DNA from: Mycobacterium scrofulaceum
GTDB lineage: Bacteria; Actinomycetota; Actinomycetes; Mycobacteriales; Mycobacteriaceae
NCBI RefSeq assembly: GCF_002086735.1
Contig: NZ_MVIJ01000002.1
Location: forward strand, 155,231 to 219,230
Direction: 5' to 3'
DNA length: 64,000 nucleotides
Numbering within the stretch: position 1 is the stretch's first letter; the number at the start of each line of letters is the position of its first letter. This document shows positions 31,004 through 41,550 of the stretch, piece by piece. The position numbers and the translations under genes are program-made. The notes below the pieces were generated by a model, which saw only the letters and a list, made by a program, of their open reading frames with translations, was not told the origin of the DNA and ran no database searches.

Positions 31004-31131
31004 CGCCCGGGCGTCGCGAGCTCACGACCGGTTATCGCGCCCGGCCGTCACGCTTGCGTGACGCTCGGCGGGCGGCGCCACGCTGGCGTGACACTCGGCG
31101 GCGAAGGGCGACGGCCTGGGGCTCGTAGCGC
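30984..31131. repeat. 22-bp direct repeat pair flanking an intergenic spacer
   Basis: An exact 22-bp sequence occurs at 30984-31005 (overlapping the last codons and stop of the monooxygenase gene) and again at 31110-31131. The 126-bp offset suggests a small duplication or recombination scar in which the gene end was copied. Confidence 0.7.
31047..31100. terminator. Tandem hairpins between convergent genes
   Basis: GTCACGC-TT-GCGTGAC (31047-31062) and GCCACGC-TG-GCGTGAC (31077-31092) are each followed by a CTCGGCGG-type stretch, giving a 30-bp tandem unit. Placed between a rightward gene ending at 31003 and a leftward one ending at 31150, they may end transcription from both sides. Confidence 0.55.
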
Positions 31132-31149
31132 GCCGACGAGCCCGGCGGC

Positions 31150-31650
31150 TCAGACCCCGCGCAGATAGCGTTTCGCGATGACGCGCTGGGCCACCGACAC
31201 CACCGGCCTTGCGGCCTTGCTCCACCAGGTCGCCGGCCGGGAGAACGCCGTCACCTCCGCGAACACCGCGTCGGTGGCGGGGTCGCGCCGGACGACGAAA
31301 CGCTCCTCGCCGGACTCCGGATGACCCGGCAGCGTGCCGTAGGCGAACCCGCGGATGTCGGGCTCGTCGATGACGTACACCACCCGGCACGGCGCGGGCA
31401 GGAAACCCATGCGCACGACCACAACCGTGTCGAGTGCCGCGACCTCGGAGCTGGCCCGCACCCGCAGGCCGGCCCCGCGCTGCATGCCCCAGCGCATCAC
31501 GGCGTCGGCGGCCCGTTCGAAGCGCTCCCGGCCCGTGCCGATCTGGGCCTCCGTGTGCAGGTGGCCGTATGCCGCGGGCAGCTTGCCGGACGCGGTCGCC
31601 CCCACCTCGGCGTACGTCAACGGGAGTTCCTCGAGCGCCGTTAAGTCCAT
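31150..31650 (-). CDS. DUF1990 family protein
   Basis: The 166-residue protein matches the DUF1990 pattern with [23 protein letters not shown] at the start, the [21 protein letters not shown] segment and [14 protein letters not shown] in the C-terminal half, ending in a basic helix. The function of the family is unknown; the fold is a predicted START-like/beta-rich domain. It is monocistronic and divergent from the aldo/keto reductase gene, with only 57 bp between starts. Confidence 0.82.
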   Translation of the reverse strand: MDLTALEELPLTYAEVGATASGKLPAAYGHLHTEAQIGTGRERFERAADAVMRWGMQRGAGLRVRASSEVAALDTVVVVRMGFLPAPCRVVYVIDEPDIRGFAYGTLPGHPESGEERFVVRRDPATDAVFAEVTAFSRPATWWSKAARPVVSVAQRVIAKRYLRGV

Positions 31651-31707
31651 TCACCCAGCTTGCCACGCCGACATGCGCGGCCACATTCGCGGCGTACGGT
31701 CGTAAAA

Positions 31708-32592
31708 GTGACCGCACAAAACTCGAAAACAGTTGCAGAAGCGTCCGGAACGTTCACTCTCGGCGGCGACCTGACGGTCAATCGGCTCGGCTTCGGCGCG
31801 ATGCGCCTGACCGGCAAGGGCGTGTGGGGGCCGCCCGCCGACCGCGACGAGGCCGTCCGGGTGTTGCGGCGGGCCGTCGAACTCGGCGTGAACTTCATCG
31901 ACACCGCGGACTCCTACGGCCCCTACGTCGCCGAGGAGATCATTCGCGAGGCGCTGCATCCGTACGACGGGTTGGTGATCGCGACGAAGGCCGGACTGCT
32001 GCGTACCGGACCCGACGTCTGGATCCCGCTGGGCAACCCGAGCTATCTGCGCCAGGAATGCGAGATGAGCCTGCGCCGCCTGGGCGTCGAGACCATCGAC
32101 CTGTTCCAGCTGCACCGCATCGACCGCGATTTCCCGCTGGCCGACCAGGTGGGCGAGCTGCTGACCCTGAAGAACGAAGGAAAGATCCGCCACATCGGCC
32201 TGTCCGAGGTCAACGTCGATCAGCTCACCGAGGCTCAGCGGACCACCGAGATCGTGTCGGTGCAGAACATGTACAACCTGTCCGCGCGGGGCGCCGAACC
32301 GCTGCTGGACGCCGCGACCAGCCAGGGCATCGGCTTCATCCCGTGGTTCCCGCTGGCCGCCGGCCCGCTGGCCGCCGCCGACGGGCCGCTGCAGCGCATC
32401 GCCGCCGAGCACGACGCGAGCCCGTCGCAGCTGGCGCTGGCCTGGTTGCTGAAGCGGTCACCGGTGATGCTGCCCATCCCGGGCACGTCGAAGGTGGCGC
32501 ACCTGGAGGAGAACGTCGCCGCCGCCGAGATAGAGCTGTCCGACGAGGAGTTCGAGACGCTTTCGAAGGCCGGGGCCCAACAAACGGTCTGA
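31708..32592 (+). CDS. Aldo/keto reductase
   Basis: The 294-residue NADPH-dependent oxidoreductase has a TIM barrel with the catalytic set Asp (DTADSYG), Tyr in the same motif, Lys in ATKAGL and His in LFQLHRID. The cofactor segment [26 protein letters not shown] is at the C-terminus. The physiological substrate is unknown. GTG 31708 is taken because the first conserved strand ([13 protein letters not shown]) begins about 20 residues later; an upstream ATG would overlap the DUF1990 gene start region. Confidence 0.87.
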   Translation: MTAQNSKTVAEASGTFTLGGDLTVNRLGFGAMRLTGKGVWGPPADRDEAVRVLRRAVELGVNFIDTADSYGPYVAEEIIREALHPYDGLVIATKAGLLRTGPDVWIPLGNPSYLRQECEMSLRRLGVETIDLFQLHRIDRDFPLADQVGELLTLKNEGKIRHIGLSEVNVDQLTEAQRTTEIVSVQNMYNLSARGAEPLLDAATSQGIGFIPWFPLAAGPLAAADGPLQRIAAEHDASPSQLALAWLLKRSPVMLPIPGTSKVAHLEENVAAAEIELSDEEFETLSKAGAQQTV

Positions 32593-32598
32593 CTTCGG

Positions 32599-32643
32599 CC
32601 CGCGAAACTGTATTCCACGACGCGTTTCGCGGGTAGGGCCGTC
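32599..32643 (+). terminator. Possible terminator: inverted repeat after aldo/keto reductase gene
   Basis: CCCGCGAAAC (32599-32608) is matched by GTTTCGCGGG (32634-32643). The stem is perfect, but the 25-nt loop is long, so an operator for the following gene is an alternative. Confidence 0.4.
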
Positions 32644-32680
32644 CCTAATTGCAGTCTCGCGGCCCGGATACGGTGTCCGG

Positions 32681-33304
32681 GTGACCAGCGAACGCGCCGG
32701 GCATCGCGGCGGGGGGTTCAACCCGCCGGAGCCGACGACCAAGGGCGGGCCGGATTACGGCAGGTTCGTCGACGCCGTGCGCACCCTGCAGGACCACGCC
32801 CGTGCGGTCGACGCGCCCGACGCGGTGATCACCGAGGCCGCCGACCTGCTGGACAAGGTGTCCGCGTTGCTGAGTCCGTTCGACGCCGACGAGTGGGAAT
32901 CCCCGTCCGGGCGCCGCATGGACCTGCCGATGCGCGGCAACATCCTGACCGTGCCCATGCAGGCCCGCAAGACCGACGACGGCCGCATCCGGGGCACCGC
33001 CCGGTTCGCCCGATTCCATCTGGGCCGCAACGGCGCCGTGCACGGCGGCTGCCTCGGGATGCTGTTCGACAGCGTGCTCGGGCTGACGTCCTCGGTGCTC
33101 ACCGGGGGCCCCTACCAGCGCACCGCCTACCTCAAGATCGACTATCGCCAGATCGTGCCGATCGAGAAGGATCTGCAATTCGACGCCGGCATCGACCGCG
33201 TGGACGGCCGCAAGATCTTCGTGTCGGGCCGGCTGACCGACGGGGACACCCTGCTGACCGAAGCCGACGCCCTGTTCGTGCGGCTCAAGCCGGGCCAGCC
33301 CTGA
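32681..33304 (+). CDS. Hotdog-fold thioesterase, PaaI-like
   Basis: The 207-residue protein has its hotdog domain in the last 120 residues. The motif GAVHGGCLGMLFDSVLG contains HGG and the downstream Asp used by PaaI/YbgC-type thioesterases, and YLKIDYRQIVPIEKDL is the next conserved strand. It likely hydrolyses an acyl-CoA. The N-terminal 70 residues are helical and not part of the domain. Start GTG 32681. A TAGGGCCGTCCCTA near-palindrome is 24 bp upstream. Confidence 0.82.
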   Translation: MTSERAGHRGGGFNPPEPTTKGGPDYGRFVDAVRTLQDHARAVDAPDAVITEAADLLDKVSALLSPFDADEWESPSGRRMDLPMRGNILTVPMQARKTDDGRIRGTARFARFHLGRNGAVHGGCLGMLFDSVLGLTSSVLTGGPYQRTAYLKIDYRQIVPIEKDLQFDAGIDRVDGRKIFVSGRLTDGDTLLTEADALFVRLKPGQP

Positions 33305-33455
33305 CGGTCGCCGCCATGCCGCGTCGAAAACCGTTGTTTGGTAAGGCGTATGACTGCCCCACGCACAAGCCGGGCCGGGCGCCTGCGCCCGCGCATCGCC
33401 CGATTCCGCGTGGGTACACGCAACGTTGGGCCGTGTCAGGGAAGGGGGTTTCGGC

Positions 33456-34175
33456 GTGGCGCTGGCCGACCTGACAATGGCCGACCTCTTCCGTGCGGTC
33501 GACCTGACCGGCGTGCTCGGCAACGCCCTGCTGGGCGGCGTCGTCGCCCGCAGGGAGAAGCTGGACCCGGTTGGCTTCGCCGCCCTCGCCGTGCTGTCGG
33601 GCCTGGGCGGCGGCATGATCCGAGACACGTTGCTGCAGCATGGCACCCCCGTCGCGCTCACCGACTACGCCTATCTGTTGACGGCCGTGGCGGGAGCCGC
33701 GATCGCGTTCGCGTTCCGGGTGGAGGGCCGGGTGTGGAACTGGGTGTGGCCTGTCGTGGACGCCCTGGCGTTGGGATGCTGGGCGGCCACCGGCGCGCAC
33801 AAGACGCTCGCCGTCGGCCTCGGCTGGCTGGCCGCGCTGCTGCTGGGCACGATCTCGGCGGTCGGCGGAGGCGCCGCCCGCGACATCGTGATGCGCCGCG
33901 TGCCGGGCATCTTCGGCGGTAACACCTTGTACGCCACGTGTGCGCTGGCCGCGAGCGGTGTGCTGGTGTGCTTCAACTACCGCAACCACCCGACCGCCGG
34001 CCTGCTGGTGGGAACGCTGACCGGGACCGTGCTGTGCTGGCTGGCGCAGCGCCGCGGCTGGATGTTGCCCGCCGTTGGCGCCTGGTCACCGGCGACACTT
34101 TTCTCCCAGCGTCCATCACGCCGGGCGAGGCCCGGGGCCCACGACACCGAGGAGGACTTCGAGGATGGTTGCTGA
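33456..34175 (+). CDS. TRIC-type (UPF0126) cation channel family membrane protein
   Basis: The 239-residue protein has seven predicted helices and the internal duplication typical of the family: GLGGGMIRDTLL in the first half and AVGGGAARDIVMRRVPGIFG in the second. TRIC homologues form K+-permeable trimers. A basic/acidic tail of 35 residues follows the last helix. GTG 33456 has a GGAAGGGGG site. The next gene begins 11 bp before its end. Confidence 0.83.
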   Translation: MALADLTMADLFRAVDLTGVLGNALLGGVVARREKLDPVGFAALAVLSGLGGGMIRDTLLQHGTPVALTDYAYLLTAVAGAAIAFAFRVEGRVWNWVWPVVDALALGCWAATGAHKTLAVGLGWLAALLLGTISAVGGGAARDIVMRRVPGIFGGNTLYATCALAASGVLVCFNYRNHPTAGLLVGTLTGTVLCWLAQRRGWMLPAVGAWSPATLFSQRPSRRARPGAHDTEEDFEDGC

Positions 34176-35430
34176 CTCGGCGTCCACGCTGGTGCTTGCG
34201 GGGCTGCGCGATGCCCGTGGCTGGCAGGAGGACTTCTACCGCAACCTGCACCGGCACCCGGAACTGTCGCACCGGGAGCACGACACGGCGATCGCCGTCG
34301 CCGAACGGCTGGGCGGCTGCGGCTACCACGTGCACGAGGGCGTCGGCGGCACCGGCGTCGTCGGGATTCTGCGCAACGGCGACGGCCCGGCCGTGTTGCT
34401 GCGCGCCGACATGGACGCGCTGCCGGTGCGGGAGGCCACCGGGCTGCCGTATGCCAGCACGGCCACCAGCACCGACGCGGACGGCAACGACGTGCCGGTG
34501 ATGCACGCCTGCGGGCACGACGTTCACGTGACCTGCCTGCTCGGGGCGGCCGCGCTGCTGGCCGGGGCCCGCGCCCAGTGGACGGGAACGGTGATCGCGT
34601 TGTTCCAGCCCGCCGAGGAGGTCGGTGACGGCGCGCGCGGCATGGTCGACGACGGACTCGCGAGGTTGGTCGGCCCAGTGGACGTCGCCCTGGCCCAGCA
34701 CGTCCTGCCCCTGCCCGCCGGCCGGGTCGGCGTGCGACCCGGGCCGGTGCTGGCGACCGCGGACAGCATGCGGATTACCGTGCACGGCCGCGGTGGACAC
34801 GCCTCTGCGCCCCAGGCGACCGTCGACCCGGTGGTGCTCGCCGCCATGATCGTGATCCGCCTGCAGACCGTCGTCTCCCGTGAGGTCGCGCCCACCGATC
34901 CCGCGGTGTTGACGGTCGGCAGGATCGAGGCGGGAACCAAGAGCAACATCATCGGCGACCGTGCCGTGCTGGACCTGAACCTGCGCGCCTACAGCGAGCA
35001 GACCCGCACCAGGATCCTCGACGCGATCCGGCGCATCGTCACCGCCGAATGCCGGGCGTCCGGGGCGCCCGCGGATCCCGAGTTCGAACTGTTCGACCAC
35101 TACCCGGCGACCGTCAACGATCCGACGGCCACCGAGCGGGTGCGCGCCGCGTTCGACGATTATTTCGGCGACCGATCGTGCGAGCTGCCCCTGCAGCCCG
35201 CGAGCGAAGATTTCAGCGACCTCCCCGCCGCGCTCGACGCGCCGTACTGCTATTGGGGTATCGGCGGCGTCGACCCCGACACCTATCGCAAAGCCGAGCG
35301 GGCCGGCCGCGTCGGCGAGGACATCCCGGTCAACCATTCGCCGACGTTCGCGCCCGTCATCCAGCCCACCATCGACACCGGTACCCAAGCGCTGACCGTC
35401 GCCGCGCTGGCCTGGCTCGCGCGGTCATAG
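34165..35430 (+). CDS. M20 family metallo-amidohydrolase
   Basis: The 421-residue enzyme of the AmiA/HipO/IAA-amino-acid hydrolase group has HRHPELSHRE near 22-31, metal-ligand segments RADMDALPV and HACGHDVHVT, the FQPAEE motif, and a dimerisation domain with HGRGGHAS. It hydrolyses N-acyl amino acids or related amides using two metal ions; substrate unknown. It starts inside the preceding gene (11-bp overlap) after AGGAGG. It ends 33 bp from the convergent antiporter gene. Confidence 0.87.
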   Translation: MVADSASTLVLAGLRDARGWQEDFYRNLHRHPELSHREHDTAIAVAERLGGCGYHVHEGVGGTGVVGILRNGDGPAVLLRADMDALPVREATGLPYASTATSTDADGNDVPVMHACGHDVHVTCLLGAAALLAGARAQWTGTVIALFQPAEEVGDGARGMVDDGLARLVGPVDVALAQHVLPLPAGRVGVRPGPVLATADSMRITVHGRGGHASAPQATVDPVVLAAMIVIRLQTVVSREVAPTDPAVLTVGRIEAGTKSNIIGDRAVLDLNLRAYSEQTRTRILDAIRRIVTAECRASGAPADPEFELFDHYPATVNDPTATERVRAAFDDYFGDRSCELPLQPASEDFSDLPAALDAPYCYWGIGGVDPDTYRKAERAGRVGEDIPVNHSPTFAPVIQPTIDTGTQALTVAALAWLARS

Positions 35431-35463
35431 TCCCTGCGCCGCAACCGCTTTCCCGTCGGGGCC

Positions 35464-37167
35464 TCATTGGCCGCGCCGGTCTTGCGGCGCGCTCACCGGC
35501 AGTGTCACCTCTTCGTGGTCGAGTTCACGTTCGAGCACGCGCAGACTCCGATCCGGCAGCATGCCGGCGTCGCGCCAGCGCACCAATTCGTCGCGCTCCG
35601 CACTGATGGCCGCCCGCCGGACCGCCACGGCGGCCTCGTATTCGGGGTAGTCGGGCAACTCGTCAGAATCCGAAAGCAGATCGAGCCGGCGTTGATACCG
35701 GTCCAGCCGGATGCACAACTGCCGCCGCACCGCCTCGACGGCCCGGGCGTCGGCATCGTCGCCGGCCTGCTCGCCCATCTCGTCGAGCATGTCGAGGGCA
35801 GCCCGCACGGCGGCCGTGCGCGCCCGGTTACGCAGCCGCACCTCGTCGACGGCCTTGGCGTGCACGCCCAGGGCGCGCACCACCGGGCCGAAGGTGCTGC
35901 CCTGCCCGATCAGCGTGACCAGCACGACGACCAGGGTGCAGAACAACAACAGGTCCCGCACGGGAAACCGCCCGCCGGCGTCGGTCGTGAAGGGCACCGC
36001 GAAGATGGCGGCGAGGCTGACGACACCGCGGGTGCCCGCCCAACTCAGCACGAAAATCTCGCGGCCACTGAGTCGATCCGCGTCGCGGTCGCGCCGGCGG
36101 CGGGCTTCGGCCGGGTCGCCCGCATCGTCGTCGGCGGTCCCCGAGACGTTTCCCAGCCGGGTGTGCAGCGACCCCGGCAGCGACTGGGTGAGCAGCAGCC
36201 ACAGCGGCCGCACCAGCAGCACCACCGCGGTGGTGACGGTGGTCGCCACGACGATCGTCGACACCGAGTAGCCACCCAGGCCGTCGAGGATGGCCGGGAA
36301 CTGCTGACCGATCAGCAGGAAAACCAGGCCTTCCAGCAGGAAGTTGGCCAAGCGCCACACGGCGCGGGTCTGTAACCGGCTCGCGCCCGACTCCGACCGG
36401 GGCGAGTCGTGGCCCACGATCAACCCGCACACCACGACCGCGAGCACGCCCGACGCGTGGACCTTCTCGGCCGCCAGATAGGTCAGGAACGGTGTGGCCA
36501 GCGAGATCGCGTTGGCCGTCATCACGTCGTGCGGCAGCCGCCGCAACAGGCGGCGGCCCCAGGCGAACGCCAGCCCGATCACCAGGCCCCCCACGGCCGC
36601 CAGGGCGAACTCCCGGATCGCCGACGGGAACGAGAAGCCCCCGCCCCTGGCCACCGTGATGGCCACCGACAAGGTGGTCAGCGCGGTCGCGTCGTTGAGT
36701 AACCCCTCACCTTCGATGAGGGTGACGATGTTGAGCGGCAGACCGACCTTGCGGGCGACCGCCAGCGCGGCCACCGGGTCGGTGGGCGCCACCGCGGCAC
36801 CCAGCACCGCGCCCGCCGCGAGCGTCGCCCCGCTGACGAGCACCGCGACGGCGGCGCCGACCGAGGCGGCGGTCAGGAGCACGAGAATGACCGACAGGCT
36901 GATCACGGTGCGCAGGTTGCGGCGAATCCCGACCAGCGACGACTCCAGGGCCGCGTTGTACAGCAAGGGCGGCAGGATGCAGGTCATCACGATGTCGGGC
37001 CGAAGGCCGACGTTGGGTCCCGGCAGCAACCCGTAACCGATACCGACGAGACTGAGCAGCGCCGCGCTGGGCAGCCCGGTGCGTTCGCTGATCCAGTTCA
37101 CCACGACGATGGCGCCGACCGCGGCGAGCAGCAATGCCAAAGCCGTCTGCGCCCCCATCGGCCCCAT
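35464..37167 (-). CDS. Na+/H+ antiporter, CPA1 family
   Basis: The protein has about 567 residues. The first 400 hold ten to twelve membrane helices with the ion-binding segment [10 protein letters not shown] and [12 protein letters not shown], plus [14 protein letters not shown] near 365. Residues after about 430 form a charged cytoplasmic helical domain. It exchanges H+ for Na+ (or K+) at the plasma membrane. Start ATG 37167 follows AAGGCAG; ATG 37158, three codons later, is also possible. Its 5' end is 117 bp from divergent thrS, so the promoters share that gap. Confidence 0.88.
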   Translation of the reverse strand: MGPMGAQTALALLLAAVGAIVVVNWISERTGLPSAALLSLVGIGYGLLPGPNVGLRPDIVMTCILPPLLYNAALESSLVGIRRNLRTVISLSVILVLLTAASVGAAVAVLVSGATLAAGAVLGAAVAPTDPVAALAVARKVGLPLNIVTLIEGEGLLNDATALTTLSVAITVARGGGFSFPSAIREFALAAVGGLVIGLAFAWGRRLLRRLPHDVMTANAISLATPFLTYLAAEKVHASGVLAVVVCGLIVGHDSPRSESGASRLQTRAVWRLANFLLEGLVFLLIGQQFPAILDGLGGYSVSTIVVATTVTTAVVLLVRPLWLLLTQSLPGSLHTRLGNVSGTADDDAGDPAEARRRRDRDADRLSGREIFVLSWAGTRGVVSLAAIFAVPFTTDAGGRFPVRDLLLFCTLVVVLVTLIGQGSTFGPVVRALGVHAKAVDEVRLRNRARTAAVRAALDMLDEMGEQAGDDADARAVEAVRRQLCIRLDRYQRRLDLLSDSDELPDYPEYEAAVAVRRAAISAERDELVRWRDAGMLPDRSLRVLERELDHEEVTLPVSAPQDRRGQ

Positions 37168-37283
37168 TCTGCCTTGGCGCCCGTCCGGCCAGGCCCGCGT
37201 CGGGCGCAGTAGCGGCCCTGCTCGGCTCCGGGCCACCCCCGATAGCATGGTCGTCGACCCGACGAGCCCTGGAGACCGCCACC

Positions 37284-39392
37284 ATGACCGCCCCCGCAAA
37301 CCCCGCCCCGGGAGCCGACGGCGGCGACCCGCAGCGCCCGGCCGCGCCGGGCGTGCGATCGCCGCGAGCCCCCCTGCGGGTGCCCGCCGGGACCACCGCG
37401 GCCGCCGCGGTGCGGGAGGCGGGGCTGCCGGGCCGGGGGGTGCCCGACGCGATCGTGGTGGTGCGCGACGCCGACGGCAAGCTGCGCGACCTGAGCTGGG
37501 CGCCCGACTCCGACGTCGAGGTCATCCCGGTCGCCGCCGACACCGACGAGGGGCGCAGCGTGATCCGGCACTCGGCCGCGCACGTGTTGGCCCAGGCCGT
37601 GCAGGGCCTGTTCCCGGACGCCAAGTTGGGGATCGGGCCGCCCATCACCGACGGCTTCTACTACGACTTCGACGTCGCCGAGCCGTTCACGCCCGAGGAC
37701 CTGGCGGCGCTGGAGAAGCGGATGCGCCAGATCGTCAAAGACGGGCAGCTCTTCGAGCGCCGCGTCTACGAGTCCAAAGACCAGGCGCGCGCGGAGTTGG
37801 CCGACGAGCCCTACAAGCTCGAACTCGTCGACGACAAATCGGGTGACCCAGACATCATGGAGGTCGGCGGCGACGAGCTGACCGCCTACGACAACCTCAA
37901 TCCCCGCAGCCGGGAACGGGTTTGGGGCGACCTGTGCCGCGGGCCGCACATCCCCACTACCAGGCACATCCCGGCGTTCAAGCTGACCCGCAGCTCGGCC
38001 GCCTACTGGCGCGGCGACCAGAAAAACGCCAGCCTGCAACGCATCTACGGCACCGCATGGGAGTCGCAGGAGGCGCTGGACCGCCACCTCGAGCTGCTCG
38101 AGGAGGCCCAGCGCCGCGACCACCGCAAGCTGGGCACCGAGCTGGACCTGTTCAGCTTCCCCGACGAGATCGGTTCCGGGCTGGCCGTCTTTCACCCCAA
38201 GGGGGGTGTGGTGCGCAGGGAGCTGGAGGAGTACTCGCGGCGCAAGCACATCGAGGCCGGCTACGAATTCGTCAACACCCCGCACATCACCAAGGCGCAG
38301 CTGTTCCACACCTCCGGGCACCTGGACTGGTACGCCGAGGGGATGTTCCCGCCGATGCACCTGGACGCCGAGCTCGGCGACGACGGGACGGTGCGCAAGC
38401 CGGGGCAGGACTACTACCTCAAGCCGATGAACTGCCCGATGCACACGCTGATCTTCCGGTCGCGGGGGCGGTCGTACCGCGAATTGCCGTTGCGGCTCTT
38501 CGAGTTCGGCACCGTGTACCGTTACGAGAAATCCGGCGTGGTGCACGGGCTGACCCGGGCGCGCGGGTTCACCATGGACGACTCGCACATCTTCTGCACC
38601 CGCGAGCAGCTGCACGGCGAGCTGGCGTCGCTGCTGCGGTTCGTGCTCGAGCTGCTCGGCGACTACGGCCTGGAGGACTTCTATCTGGAGCTCTCCACCA
38701 AGGACCCGGAGAAGTTCGTCGGCACCGACGAAATGTGGGAGCAGGCCACCAACTCGCTGGCCGAGGTGGCGGCCGAGTCGGGGCTCGAACTGGTGCCCGA
38801 CCCCGGCGGCGCGGCGTTCTACGGGCCCAAGATCTCGGTGCAGGCCCGCGACGCCCTGGGCCGCAGCTGGCAGATGTCGACGATCCAGGTGGACTTCAAC
38901 TTCCCGGAGCGCTTCGAGCTGGAGTACACCGCGCCCGACGGCACCCGCCAGCGGCCCGTGATGATCCACCGCGCCCTGTTCGGGTCGATCGAGCGGTTCT
39001 TCGGGATCCTCACCGAGCACTACGCCGGGGCGTTCCCGGCCTGGCTGGCGCCCGTCCAGGTGGTCGGCATCCCCGTCGCCGACGAGCACGTGCCCTACCT
39101 GGAAAGCATTGCCGCGCAGCTGAAGTCGCACGGCGTGCGGGTGGAGGTGGACGGCAGCGACGACCGCATGGCCAAGAAGATCGTCCACCACACCGCCCAG
39201 TTGGTGCCGTTCATGTTGCTGGCCGGCGACCGCGACGTGCAGGCGAAGGCGGTGAGCTTCCGCTTCGGTGACCGCACGCAGATCAACGGCGTGCCCCGCG
39301 ACAGCGCTGTCGACGCCATCGTCAAGTGGATCGCCGACCGCGAGAACGCCACCCCCACAGCCGAACTCGTGAAGGTGACCGGCGGTGAGTGA
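37284..39392 (+). CDS. thrS: Threonyl-tRNA synthetase
   Basis: The 702-residue class II synthetase has an N-terminal TGS domain (about 30-90) and an editing domain with the [12 protein letters not shown] zinc/His motif. The catalytic core contains [24 protein letters not shown] and the motif 3 segment; the anticodon-binding domain is after 590. It attaches Thr to tRNA-Thr. ATG 37284 is preceded by GGAG and a TAGCAT -10-like element at 37243-37248. Gene order thrS-HIT-pgsA-acyltransferase-pimA equals that of M. tuberculosis. I see no T-box leader in the short upstream region. Confidence 0.95.
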   Translation: MTAPANPAPGADGGDPQRPAAPGVRSPRAPLRVPAGTTAAAAVREAGLPGRGVPDAIVVVRDADGKLRDLSWAPDSDVEVIPVAADTDEGRSVIRHSAAHVLAQAVQGLFPDAKLGIGPPITDGFYYDFDVAEPFTPEDLAALEKRMRQIVKDGQLFERRVYESKDQARAELADEPYKLELVDDKSGDPDIMEVGGDELTAYDNLNPRSRERVWGDLCRGPHIPTTRHIPAFKLTRSSAAYWRGDQKNASLQRIYGTAWESQEALDRHLELLEEAQRRDHRKLGTELDLFSFPDEIGSGLAVFHPKGGVVRRELEEYSRRKHIEAGYEFVNTPHITKAQLFHTSGHLDWYAEGMFPPMHLDAELGDDGTVRKPGQDYYLKPMNCPMHTLIFRSRGRSYRELPLRLFEFGTVYRYEKSGVVHGLTRARGFTMDDSHIFCTREQLHGELASLLRFVLELLGDYGLEDFYLELSTKDPEKFVGTDEMWEQATNSLAEVAAESGLELVPDPGGAAFYGPKISVQARDALGRSWQMSTIQVDFNFPERFELEYTAPDGTRQRPVMIHRALFGSIERFFGILTEHYAGAFPAWLAPVQVVGIPVADEHVPYLESIAAQLKSHGVRVEVDGSDDRMAKKIVHHTAQLVPFMLLAGDRDVQAKAVSFRFGDRTQINGVPRDSAVDAIVKWIADRENATPTAELVKVTGGE

Positions 39393-39960
39393 TCCCGAGG
39401 AGCGCGCCGACGACACCATCCTGGACCGCGGCGTCGGCGAGAGCGATCACCTGCAGCGGCTGTGGACGCCGTACCGGATGACGTATCTGGCCGAGGCGCC
39501 GATGAAGCGCGACCCCAACGGGTCGGGCAAGAGCGAGCAGCCGTTCACCGACATCCCGCAGCTGTCCGACGAGGAAGGCCTGGTGGTCGCCCGCGGCGAG
39601 CTGGTCTACGCCGTCCTCAACCTCTACCCGTACAACCCCGGCCACCTGATGGTGGTCCCGTATCGGCGGGTGTCCGAGCTAGAGGACCTCACCGTGGAGG
39701 AGAGCGCGGAGCTGATGGCCTTCATCCAGAAGGCCATTCGCGTCATCAAGAACGTGTCGCGGCCGCACGGTTTCAACGTCGGCCTCAACCTCGGCACGTC
39801 GGCCGGCGGGTCGCTGGCCGAACACCTGCACGTGCACGTCGTGCCGCGCTGGGGCGGCGACGCCAACTTCATCACCATCATCGGCGGGTCGAAGGTGATC
39901 CCGCAGTTGCTGCGCGAAACCCGCCGGCTGCTGGCCACCGAGTGGTCCCGGGAGCAATGA
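39385..39960 (+). CDS. HIT-family Ap4A phosphorylase, Rv2613c counterpart
   Basis: The 191-residue protein has the histidine triad [10 protein letters not shown] near 146-155 and the [18 protein letters not shown] segment near 72-90. Rv2613c was characterised as a diadenosine tetraphosphate phosphorylase that differs from ordinary HIT hydrolases. It overlaps thrS by 8 bp and is 7 bp from pgsA, so it is in the same operon as tRNA charging and lipid genes. Ap4A is a side product of aminoacyl-tRNA synthetases, which may explain the pairing with thrS. Confidence 0.88.
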   Translation: MSDPEERADDTILDRGVGESDHLQRLWTPYRMTYLAEAPMKRDPNGSGKSEQPFTDIPQLSDEEGLVVARGELVYAVLNLYPYNPGHLMVVPYRRVSELEDLTVEESAELMAFIQKAIRVIKNVSRPHGFNVGLNLGTSAGGSLAEHLHVHVVPRWGGDANFITIIGGSKVIPQLLRETRRLLATEWSREQ

Positions 39961-39967
39961 GGCGCTC

Positions 39968-40600
39968 ATGAGCAAGGTGCCGTTCCTGTCGCGGGCGGCG
40001 TTCGCGCGGCTCACCACGCCGACCGCCCGCGCGTGCCTGCGGATCGGATTGACCCCGGACGCGGTCACCATCCTGGGCACCACCGGATCCGTGGCGGGGG
40101 CGCTCACGCTCTTCCCGATGGGCAAGCTGTTCGCCGGCGGCTGCGTGGTGTGGTTCTTCGTGCTGTTCGACATGCTCGACGGCGCGATGGCCCGCGAGCG
40201 CGGCGGAGGCACCCGCTTCGGCGCCGTGCTGGACGCGACCTGCGATCGCGTCAGCGACGGTGCGGTGTTCTGCGGCCTGCTGTGGTGGATCACCTTCGGC
40301 ATACACGACGCACTGCTGGCGGTGGCGACGATGATCTGCCTGGTCACGTCGCAGGTGATCTCCTACATCAAGGCGCGGGCCGAAGCCAGCGGGCTGCGCG
40401 GCGACGGCGGCATCATCGAACGACCGGAACGGTTGATCATCGTGCTGGTCGGCGCCGGGGTGTCGGACTTCCCGGTCGTCGCGTGGCCGCCCGCGCTGCC
40501 GGTGGCGATGTGGCTGCTGGCGGCGGCCAGCGTGGTCACCTGCGTGCAACGGCTGCACACGGTGCGGACTTCGCCCGGCGCGACGGAGCGCATGCCGTGA
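39968..40600 (+). CDS. pgsA1: Phosphatidylinositol phosphate synthase
   Basis: The 210-residue integral membrane CDP-alcohol phosphotransferase has about six helices. The signature D-x2-DG-x2-AR-x8-G-x3-D-x3-D is seen in DMLDGAMARERGGGTRFGAVLDATCDRVSD, at about 58-87. It condenses CDP-diacylglycerol with inositol phosphate, the first step toward phosphatidylinositol, PIMs and LAM. The corresponding M. tuberculosis gene Rv2612c is essential. Its TGA overlaps the GTG of the next gene. Confidence 0.93.
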   Translation: MSKVPFLSRAAFARLTTPTARACLRIGLTPDAVTILGTTGSVAGALTLFPMGKLFAGGCVVWFFVLFDMLDGAMARERGGGTRFGAVLDATCDRVSDGAVFCGLLWWITFGIHDALLAVATMICLVTSQVISYIKARAEASGLRGDGGIIERPERLIIVLVGAGVSDFPVVAWPPALPVAMWLLAAASVVTCVQRLHTVRTSPGATERMP

Positions 40601-41550
40601 CCCCGGGACGGGGAGTGGTCACCGCACCGCGCCGGTTCGCCGGGCGCCTGCTGTCGGGCACCGTGACCGACTGGTCGTATGCGGCCGGCTGGATGGCCGT
40701 GCGGGCGATGCCGGAATTCGCCGCGCGCTCCGCGTTCGACGCCGGAGCCCGCTACGCGGCGCGCGGCGGCGGGCCGGAGCAGCTGCGCAAGAACCTGGCC
40801 CGCGTCATCGGCGTCCCCCCGGCGGAGGTGCCCGACGCGCTGATGCGGGCCTCGCTGGCGTCCTACGCCCGCTACTGGCGGGAGGCGTTCCGCCTCCCGT
40901 CGATGGATCAGCGGGAGCTCGGCCGCCGGCTCGAGGAGACGACTAAGGGTGCGCACCATCTGGATACGGCGCTGGCCGCCGGCCGCGGCGCCATCGTGGC
41001 GTTGCCGCACAGCGGCAACTGGGACATGGCCGGGGTGTGGTTCGTGCAGACGCGCGGCACCTTCAGCACCGTCGCCGAGCGACTCAAGCCCGAGTCGCTC
41101 TACCGTCGCTTCATTGCCTATCGCGAGGGCCTCGGCTTCGAAGTGCTGCCGCTCTCGGGCGGCGAACGACCGCCCTTCGAGGTGCTGTGTGAGCGGCTGC
41201 GGAACAACGGGCTGGTGTGCCTGATGGCCGAGCGTGACCTCACCCGCACCGGTGTCGAGGTCGACTTCTTCGGCGAACCCACCCGGATGCCGGCGGGGCC
41301 GGCCAAGCTCGCGATCGAAACCGGGGCCACCCTGGTGTCGGCGCACTGCTGGTTCGAGGGCGACGGCTGGGGCATCGACGTGGCCAGTCCGGTGGACTGC
41401 GGCAGCGGCGACGTCCGCGCCATCACCCAGACGCTGGCCGATCGGTTCGCCGCCAACATCGCCGCCCACCCCGAGGACTGGCACATGCTGCAGCCGCAGT
41501 GGCTGGCCGACCTGTCCGACGCCAGACGGGCGCGGCTCAGGGAGGCCTGA
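40597..41550 (+). CDS. patA: Phosphatidylinositol mannoside acyltransferase, Rv2611c counterpart
   Basis: This 317-residue member of the LpxL/HtrB lysophospholipid acyltransferase family has the catalytic HSGNWD motif near 130-135, and the FFGEPTRMPAGPAKLA segment near 223-238. It acylates the mannose of PIM on the cytoplasmic face, as known for PatA. GTG 40597 overlaps the pgsA stop and has a GGAG site. Its TGA shares one base with the pimA ATG. It is a peripheral membrane protein; residues 25-45 are hydrophobic. Confidence 0.9.
   Translation: MTPGRGVVTAPRRFAGRLLSGTVTDWSYAAGWMAVRAMPEFAARSAFDAGARYAARGGGPEQLRKNLARVIGVPPAEVPDALMRASLASYARYWREAFRLPSMDQRELGRRLEETTKGAHHLDTALAAGRGAIVALPHSGNWDMAGVWFVQTRGTFSTVAERLKPESLYRRFIAYREGLGFEVLPLSGGERPPFEVLCERLRNNGLVCLMAERDLTRTGVEVDFFGEPTRMPAGPAKLAIETGATLVSAHCWFEGDGWGIDVASPVDCGSGDVRAITQTLADRFAANIAAHPEDWHMLQPQWLADLSDARRARLREA

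Noticed and set aside
32644..32657. TAGGGCCGTCCCTA as a DosR box before the thioesterase gene
   Set aside because: The half-sites touch with no 4-nt spacer, so it does not match the DosR layout; it may be another palindrome.
37168..37283. T-box or other riboswitch upstream of thrS
   Set aside because: The gap is 116 bp, without a visible T-box sequence or terminator; a plain promoter explains it.
37098..39419. 773-codon frame opposite thrS
   Set aside because: Shadow of thrS; same biased composition and no recognisable domain.
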